Source of the DNA: Streptomyces aureocirculatus
Lineage (GTDB): Bacteria > Actinomycetota > Actinomycetes > Streptomycetales > Streptomycetaceae
NCBI RefSeq assembly: GCF_000720475.1
Contig: NZ_JOAP01000001.1
Coordinates: forward strand, 372,001-436,000
DNA: 64,000 nt
Reading direction: 5' to 3'
The translations under genes and the position numbers were made by a program. The first letter of the stretch is position 1. Each line of letters opens with the position of its first letter. Shown here piece by piece: positions 59,743-64,000 of this stretch. The notes under the pieces are model-generated. The model ran no database searches. It saw nothing but the letters and a program-made list of their open reading frames with translations, and was not told where the DNA came from.

Positions 59743-61482
59743 ATGGCACAGCACAAGGAACCGGGAACGGGCCCTGCGGGCCGCCCGCGAGCGACCAAAA
59801 AGCTTCCCGTTGACGACGATCGGCAGCAGGCGAACGAGCCTCAGGGCACCGCGTATGCCTACTGGGACTCGCGCTCGAACGAGCCGATCGACGCCGAGGT
59901 GATCGACGAGCCGGGACCGGAGGACGCAGACGGTTCGCGCGCCTGGCGCGAGCGGCTCCGGGTCCGCGCCCGCGGTTTCTTCGGCGCGAAGACACAGGAT
60001 CGGATGGCCGACCGCGAGCGCGTGCACGGGATCGACGTCGACCGGGCCGGGGACGAGACCGAGGGCCTGGACCAGCGCGAGCAGCTGCTCAAGCTCCGGG
60101 CGGAGACGCGGCTGGCCGGCGAGAAGTACATGGCCTCGCTGCGTGACTCGAAGCTGCTGGTGCCCGGCTTCAACGACGAGGAACGGACGCAGGAGCTCGG
60201 CGTCATGCACCACGTCTACATGCAGATGATGGTGCAGTCGTGTCTCAAGCCGCTTTCGCGCGGGGTGAATGCTAACTCGATCATCCAGGCCGTCGGCATG
60301 GTGATGACGATGCGGATGCTTGCCCCGGACTTCAAGACGCAGATGGACAGCTACCTCCAGCCCTTCAAGGACAAGATCCAGGAACGCATCGACACCAGGA
60401 CCCGCGGCATGATCGCCTCTGCCGAGAGCGGCATCGCGCACCGGCAGAGGATCTTCAAGGACGTGCCGAGCGACGCCCGGCACGAGCGCCTCATCGGCAG
60501 CACCGATCCGCGTGACCACCTGACGAAGAAGTGGCGCAAGCGCTTCGACGCCATGCAGCACCGTGAGCGCGGCCACCGGGAGATGTTCACCCCGGACTCG
60601 GCAGCCATGACCGAGGTCGCGCTCACGGAGAACGCCTTCTGGAAGATGCGTGAGCCGGGCGCGGACGCCGGCCTGATCCGCGACAGCTACCGGGCGATGC
60701 GCAAGCGGCTGCACGAGCAGATGCGCGAAGACGGTCTGGAGCGCCAGGAGGTCGTCCAGCGCGCGCGAATGATCATCGGCGCGCGGATGGAGTACGAGCC
60801 CGAGCTGCGCACGATGTTCAACGGCGTGGCCCACGGCCGGATCGTCAAGGCTCCCGCGCACGAGGAGCGGATCGCAGGCTCCGACCGGGTCCGCACGGTC
60901 TGGAGCGGGGAGTTCGACGACCAGCTGGGTCAGCGTCTGCCCGAGGACGGGATGTTCACGCTGCGCCGGCCCATGGATGCGGACGCCCACCAGGTCCAGC
61001 TCGCCGAGACGATGAAGACCTCGCTGCTCGACGCGCTGGGCCGCGGCGACCAAGAGGGCTACGGGGGCAACATGCTCGGCTACCTGGTCGGCTTCGCGGC
61101 ACAGAAGCAGGGCCTGGACACCAGCGGACTGCCCGACACGCTCCAGCACCGCCTGGACCAGTCCGAGGTGATGATCGCGAGCATGGACATCGACGGCCTG
61201 CCGCCCGAGGAGCAGCAGCGGGTCTACTCCAACGCTTACGTCGACGCGATGGAGGCGGTGAACGAGAAGTACCCGGATCTTGAGGCCGAGCTGAAGCGGA
61301 GCCTCGGGGAGAACTGGCAGCAGACGCTGCAGACGGCGGTCGACGACCCGGGTTCCTTCTTCGAGGAGCAGCGGCTCAAGCCGCGGGCGCGCCCTACGGG
61401 TCCGTCGGCCGAGCAGGAGGCCGGCCCGCAGAACGACGGCCCGAACGCTGAGGCCGATACCGAGAACTACCAGCCCGCCTGA
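59743..61482 (+). CDS. Unknown protein coupled to the RNA polymerase-like gene
   Basis: 579 residues, no TM. The disordered N-terminus (about 70 residues) precedes a largely helical protein with a Met-rich amphipathic stretch (NANSIIQAVGMVMTMRMLAP) and a charged helical region (HLTKKWRKRFDAMQHRERGH). The ATG lies one base after the polymerase stop (TGAGATG), so translation is coupled and the two products are probably made in a fixed ratio. It could be an accessory subunit, but no known polymerase subunit fold was recognised. Confidence 0.6.
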   Translation: MAQHKEPGTGPAGRPRATKKLPVDDDRQQANEPQGTAYAYWDSRSNEPIDAEVIDEPGPEDADGSRAWRERLRVRARGFFGAKTQDRMADRERVHGIDVDRAGDETEGLDQREQLLKLRAETRLAGEKYMASLRDSKLLVPGFNDEERTQELGVMHHVYMQMMVQSCLKPLSRGVNANSIIQAVGMVMTMRMLAPDFKTQMDSYLQPFKDKIQERIDTRTRGMIASAESGIAHRQRIFKDVPSDARHERLIGSTDPRDHLTKKWRKRFDAMQHRERGHREMFTPDSAAMTEVALTENAFWKMREPGADAGLIRDSYRAMRKRLHEQMREDGLERQEVVQRARMIIGARMEYEPELRTMFNGVAHGRIVKAPAHEERIAGSDRVRTVWSGEFDDQLGQRLPEDGMFTLRRPMDADAHQVQLAETMKTSLLDALGRGDQEGYGGNMLGYLVGFAAQKQGLDTSGLPDTLQHRLDQSEVMIASMDIDGLPPEEQQRVYSNAYVDAMEAVNEKYPDLEAELKRSLGENWQQTLQTAVDDPGSFFEEQRLKPRARPTGPSAEQEAGPQNDGPNAEADTENYQPA

Positions 61483-61523
61483 GGGCGATCCGAGAACACG
61501 AACAAGGAGCAGGAGGAAGGGTC

Positions 61524-61889
61524 ATGGACCAGGAACAGGCTGAGGGACAGCAGACCAGGTTCGGATCGCGTTTCGCGCGGATGTTCGGCTATGTCACGCC
61601 GGAGGACAGGAGCCGATGGGAGCAGATGCGGGCGCAGAACAAGCCGAACGTCAACGCGATCAAGCAGGGCACGAAATCATTGCTGGGCTCGATGATGGAG
61701 TTCGGGGAGCGCAACATCGGCGCGAAGCTCGATGCGGCCCACCGTGTGGCGGCGCAGCAGCGGTTCGAGGAGTCCCACGACAAGGTCGTGAACCAGCGCC
61801 GCAATCCGAACACGCGGAACATCATCGAGTCGGTCGACTACGAGCCCAAGGATGGCCGGGAGGAGATCGAGCCGGATCTGGAGCTCTAG
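61524..61889 (+). CDS. Small basic/acidic protein, third gene of the polymerase operon
   Basis: 121 residues: RFGSRFARMFGYVTPEDRSR and RRNPNTRNIIESVDYEPKDG are the recognisable stretches. It is Lys/Arg-rich in the middle and acidic at the end (EEIEPDLEL). GGAGGAAGG lies before ATG 61524. No TM and no known family. It follows the 579-residue gene by 41 bases and is probably cotranscribed with the polymerase-like gene. Confidence 0.55.
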   Translation: MDQEQAEGQQTRFGSRFARMFGYVTPEDRSRWEQMRAQNKPNVNAIKQGTKSLLGSMMEFGERNIGAKLDAAHRVAAQQRFEESHDKVVNQRRNPNTRNIIESVDYEPKDGREEIEPDLEL

Positions 61890-61944
61890 CCGAATGGGTC
61901 ACGACAAGCGTAGCGAGCGGCACTCGATGAGCATGTCTCTTCTT

Positions 61945-61972
61945 CTCGACTCGTAGCTTTCTTCGATAGACT
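61945..61972 (+). promoter_or_regulatory. Promoter of the HU-like gene
   Basis: CTCGAC (61945-61950), 16-base spacer, TAGACT (61967-61972) within CTTCGATAGACTGG. The CGATAGA core recurs at 34912 and a related GATAGA at 43590. Confidence 0.5.
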
Positions 61973-62022
61973 GGTCTCTAAGTGAAACCGCGGCATGAAG
62001 GACGACAGGACAGGGTGTGGGT

Positions 62023-62403
62023 ATGGAGACGACGACGAATCCGCGGGTCAGTAAGCGCGAGTTCATCTCTCGGGTCGCGACTCGCAGCGGGTTGCCGGTC
62101 CGAGTGGTGAACAAGGTGTACGAGTCGCTGCTCGGTGAACTCACGGGCGCGGTCATCTGCGGGGAGACGGTCGTGCTCACGAGCTTCGGCCGCTTCTACC
62201 GACAGGACCACAAGGGCCACAAAGTGCGCTTCGGCAAGAGCAGCGTCGACGACTACGTGGTGCTGAAGTTCTCCGCGTCGAGCACCTTCAACCGCCGGCT
62301 CGGGGGCAACGAGGATGAGATATCACCGGAGACCTACGGGATGATCGATGCCGACGAGTTCGAGAACATCGTTGAGGATCGTGAGCTACGGGCCGCATCG
62401 TAG
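62023..62403 (+). CDS. HU/IHF-family DNA-binding protein
   Basis: 126 residues. The HU fold is clear: KREFISRVATRSGLPVRVVN (helices 1-2), YESLLGELTGAVICGETVVL, TSFGRFYRQDHKG (the conserved GF/GRF turn), then a DNA-arm region ending VVLKFSAS. A 35-residue acidic C-terminal extension is unusual for bacterial HU. The element's own nucleoid protein may help relaxosome or recombination complexes, or template the adjacent polymerase. ATG 62023 is used; GTG 62017 is an alternative two codons upstream. Confidence 0.8.
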   Translation: METTTNPRVSKREFISRVATRSGLPVRVVNKVYESLLGELTGAVICGETVVLTSFGRFYRQDHKGHKVRFGKSSVDDYVVLKFSASSTFNRRLGGNEDEISPETYGMIDADEFENIVEDRELRAAS

Positions 62404-62427
62404 GCAACAAGGAGCCAGCGGAAAAAG

Positions 62428-62463
62428 AGAACCCCCGTGATGCACAGGCATCAGGGGGGTTCT
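62428..62463. terminator. Bidirectional terminator between HU-like and membrane genes
   Basis: AGAACCCCC...TGATGC / GCATCA...GGGGGTTCT with a 4-base loop; A-rich on the left and T-rich on the right, so it can stop transcription from both sides. Confidence 0.85.
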
Positions 62464-62493
62464 TTCGTGGTGGGACGAGCCCAGTTGAGAGGC

Positions 62494-62850
62494 TCAGCCG
62501 TCGGCAACAGCGAAGATCAGCACGAGCACAATGACCGGGACGATGAGCACGCCAGCCCCGGCGAGAAGGTGCTCCCACCTCAGCGGCGAGTTGATCCAGC
62601 CCATGAAGTCGTTCCACAGGCCGGCGCCGGTGCTCGCGATCGCGACGAAGAAACCGGTGCCCCATCCGATGATGACCGCCAGACTGACGCCGCCGATCAG
62701 ACCGAGAACGATGATGGCACGAGCTTGAACATCGTCCTGAACATGACGCCCCGTCCTACTTCCGGTCCTCAAGGGCAGGTAGTACAGCCCTATGTGCGGG
62801 ATGACGAAGGCCGCCAGCGCGATCCAGGCCCGCCCCGGGTCCTCGATCAC
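62494..62850 (-). CDS. Small membrane protein with a duplicated DFxGW motif
   Basis: 118 residues from GTG 62850, with three to four hydrophobic segments (IALAAFVIPHIGLYYLPL, IIVLGLIGGVSLAVIIG, LLAGAGVLIVPVIVLVLIFA). NDFMGWINSP inside the protein echoes EDFIGWVIEDP encoded across and just upstream of the start, suggesting an internal duplication. Upstream, in another frame, VIPLFLLAIDGFS continues directly from the toxin frame, so the true 5' end may be lost or shifted. Function is unknown. Confidence 0.5.
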   Translation of the reverse strand: MIEDPGRAWIALAAFVIPHIGLYYLPLRTGSRTGRHVQDDVQARAIIVLGLIGGVSLAVIIGWGTGFFVAIASTGAGLWNDFMGWINSPLRWEHLLAGAGVLIVPVIVLVLIFAVADG

Positions 62851-62912
62851 CCAGCCGATGAAGTCTTCTACGAGAAGCCATCAATGGCCAGCAGGAATAG
62901 CGGGATTACAGG

Positions 62913-63425
62913 TCACTCGAACTGGAGGTCAGGCTCGCTCATGGATGGCGTTTCGAAGCTGCTGATCGAGCGCTTTCGGGGTCGTGAGGGACTCGCGATC
63001 GGCTCGCGCTGCGCGGCCAGCTCGGCGAGAGTGAAGCCCACAGGGCGACCGAGGCGCTGGCCCGCCATGTAGTAGGCCTGCCCGTTCGCGCGTTCACCCA
63101 GGGCGAAGATCTCGCGGGTGACGGGCTCACCCGGGCACTGGGGCGCGCGCTCCCGCCAGACGATCCGGTGCGAGGGCTTCGCATTCGGATCCGCGCCGAC
63201 GTACGTGGTCTCGCAATCAGAGAGGTCGGGATAACTGGGCATGTATTCCAGCGGGTGCGTGCTCGGCGCGCCCTGCTGGATCCGGCCCATCTGGTTGAGG
63301 GCCACGCGCAGGAGCCGGTCCTCCGGTCCATGAGGGTGCATCACCGCGGCGTCGTGGAGCGTCTGGAGGTCCTGTTTGAGACCGGTTGTCGGCAGGAGCC
63401 GGATGGCAGGCTGACGCTCACTCAT
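62913..63425 (-). CDS. Putative toxin of a type II toxin-antitoxin pair
   Basis: 170 residues. The N-terminal half is helical (LKQDLQTLHDAAVMHPHGPE). The second half is a compact alpha/beta domain: DLSDCETTYVGADPNAKPSH, then RIVWRERAP, EIFALGERANGQAYYMAGQR and LGRP. The strand-rich end (YVGADP..RIVWR..REIFALG) resembles RelE/ParE-like toxin cores seen with Phd antitoxins in actinomycetes. ATG 63425 overlaps the antitoxin stop by 8 bases (ATGAGTGA), so it is coupled. A longer frame to 63458 is less likely. Confidence 0.6.
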   Translation of the reverse strand: MSERQPAIRLLPTTGLKQDLQTLHDAAVMHPHGPEDRLLRVALNQMGRIQQGAPSTHPLEYMPSYPDLSDCETTYVGADPNAKPSHRIVWRERAPQCPGEPVTREIFALGERANGQAYYMAGQRLGRPVGFTLAELAAQREPIASPSRPRKRSISSFETPSMSEPDLQFE

Positions 63426-63825
63426 CACGCTTTTCCTGCTGGGCAGCACGATGCTCATCGGCCCACTGCTGACCGAGCGGGCCGAGGCTCTCGGCGAGCT
63501 CCTCGATGGTCATGCCCGCCTCGCCGGAGGCATCGGGCTCCTGGATGCGGCGGGAGAGCTCGGCCTGGAAAGGAGCCTCAGCGTGGACGTGGGCCGCGTG
63601 GTCGTACTTCATGAGGCGCACGAACGCGGCGAAAGGGATGATCGCGGCCTCGGGCTTGTTGTCGTCGCCGAAGATCAGCGGCGTGATCTCGCCGTGGCGA
63701 TAACGGTTCAGCATCGTGCCGAGGTCCTCGCGCCTGAGCCGGTCGGTCGGGACGACATTGACGGAGAACTTCGGGAGCTCGGCGCCGAGAGTGCCGTTGT
63801 CGTGAGCATTGCTGTTGTGAGTCAT
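63418..63825 (-). CDS. Phd/YefM-like antitoxin
   Basis: 135 residues. LGTMLNRYRHGEITPLIFGD, then DNKPEAAIIPFAAFVRL, is the Phd/YefM fold: an operator-binding beta-sheet with the conserved LIxGxxxxPxAxIIPxxxF pattern. The C-terminal 65 residues are acidic and probably wrap the toxin. The gene has a consensus promoter at 63832-63860 whose -10 box is only 6 bases from the ATG, so the mRNA is likely leaderless. It would stabilise the element. Confidence 0.75.
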   Translation of the reverse strand: MTHNSNAHDNGTLGAELPKFSVNVVPTDRLRREDLGTMLNRYRHGEITPLIFGDDNKPEAAIIPFAAFVRLMKYDHAAHVHAEAPFQAELSRRIQEPDASGEAGMTIEELAESLGPLGQQWADEHRAAQQEKRDE

Positions 63826-63831
63826 AGCTTC

Positions 63832-63860
63832 ATCCTAATCAGTCGGGAATGACTTGTCAT
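63832..63860 (-). promoter_or_regulatory. Antitoxin promoter, ATGACA-17-TAGGAT
   Basis: On the minus strand ATGACA (63860-63855), exactly 17 bases, then TAGGAT (63837-63832). The ATG at 63825 follows 6 bases later, so the transcript is probably leaderless. GAGTCGATG overlapping the -35 box recalls GACTCG/GAGTCG boxes at other element promoters. Confidence 0.75.
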
Positions 63861-63956
63861 CGACTCGCATACGACCGTTCTCGCCGAGTCAATAAGGGCA
63901 TTAAATGGTCGATCATCCCGCCGTTGAGAGGTGGTGCGGTTAGGAGAAAGAAGAGA

Positions 63957-63997
63957 CCCGCGCCCCAGTGCCGCGTGGTGCGGAGCCGGGGCGCGGG
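63957..63997. terminator. Hairpin at the right edge of the window
   Basis: CCCGCGCCCC / GGGGCGCGGG, a perfect 10-bp stem. On the minus strand it is followed by tctcttctttct, so it probably stops a minus-strand gene lying beyond the window. Confidence 0.65.
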
Positions 63998-64000
63998 CCT

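Noticed and set aside
55518..59798. A 1,426-codon open frame on the minus strand opposite the polymerase-like gene
   Set aside because: It is the GC-rich antisense shadow of a real gene: His/Arg/Leu/Val-rich with no motif, while the plus strand has ordered beta and beta' motifs.

Overview
The window is high-GC actinobacterial DNA, almost certainly Streptomyces. Coding regions have strong third-position GC bias. Several genes look leaderless, the -10 boxes are of the TAGRRT type, and the gene content is typical of the genus (TetR, ROK and MarR regulators, geranylgeranyl reductase, DUF4865, mycothiol-type maleylpyruvate isomerase family, P-loop kinase/NUDIX fusion). No rRNA, tRNA or CRISPR array was recognised.

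Bases 1 to about 24,670 read as ordinary chromosome. In order: the end of an RsbW-like ATPase; an ABC exporter operon (SHOCT protein, ATPase, FtsX permease); a TetR-controlled operon (cupin, DUF4865, phosphotriesterase-like); a thioredoxin-reductase-like gene divergent from a TetR and followed by an MFS exporter; a ROK repressor divergent from another MFS; a maleylpyruvate-isomerase-family enzyme; a MarR/DHA2 efflux pair; a two-component system whose kinase carries a 51-residue tandem repeat; geranylgeranyl reductase; an M20 dipeptidase; a winged-helix regulator; and a kinase-NUDIX fusion.

From about 24,670 to the window end lies an integrative conjugative element whose far end is outside the window. 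A tyrosine integrase overlaps the kinase-NUDIX gene by ATGA. Two XRE-type regulators follow. A long plus-strand transfer region then carries: a two-pass pilin-like protein, a membrane protein with lysozyme and CHAP domains, a run of single-pass VirB8-like proteins, an HUH relaxase, a ClpB-like double AAA+ ATPase, a tail-anchored coiled-coil protein, a VirD4/TraG-like coupling protein, a 1,848-residue protein with RNA polymerase beta and beta' active-site motifs in one chain, two proteins downstream of it, an HU-like protein, and a Phd-like antitoxin/toxin pair. A 2.4 kb cargo block (SH3 pseudogene, MFS fragment, ATP-grasp ligase) sits between the relaxase region and the AAA+ gene.

The standout is the element-borne single-chain beta-beta' RNA polymerase-like protein. 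It shares the element with two inteins carrying the Trp/Cys/Thr signature of class 3 inteins, one splitting the second Walker A of the AAA+ protein and one in the coupling ATPase. Recurrent AT-rich promoter regions with a shared CTTrTCGAATG motif occur across the element. A plausible reading, which is inference, is a transfer system that brings its own transcription machinery and may use it early after entry into a recipient.
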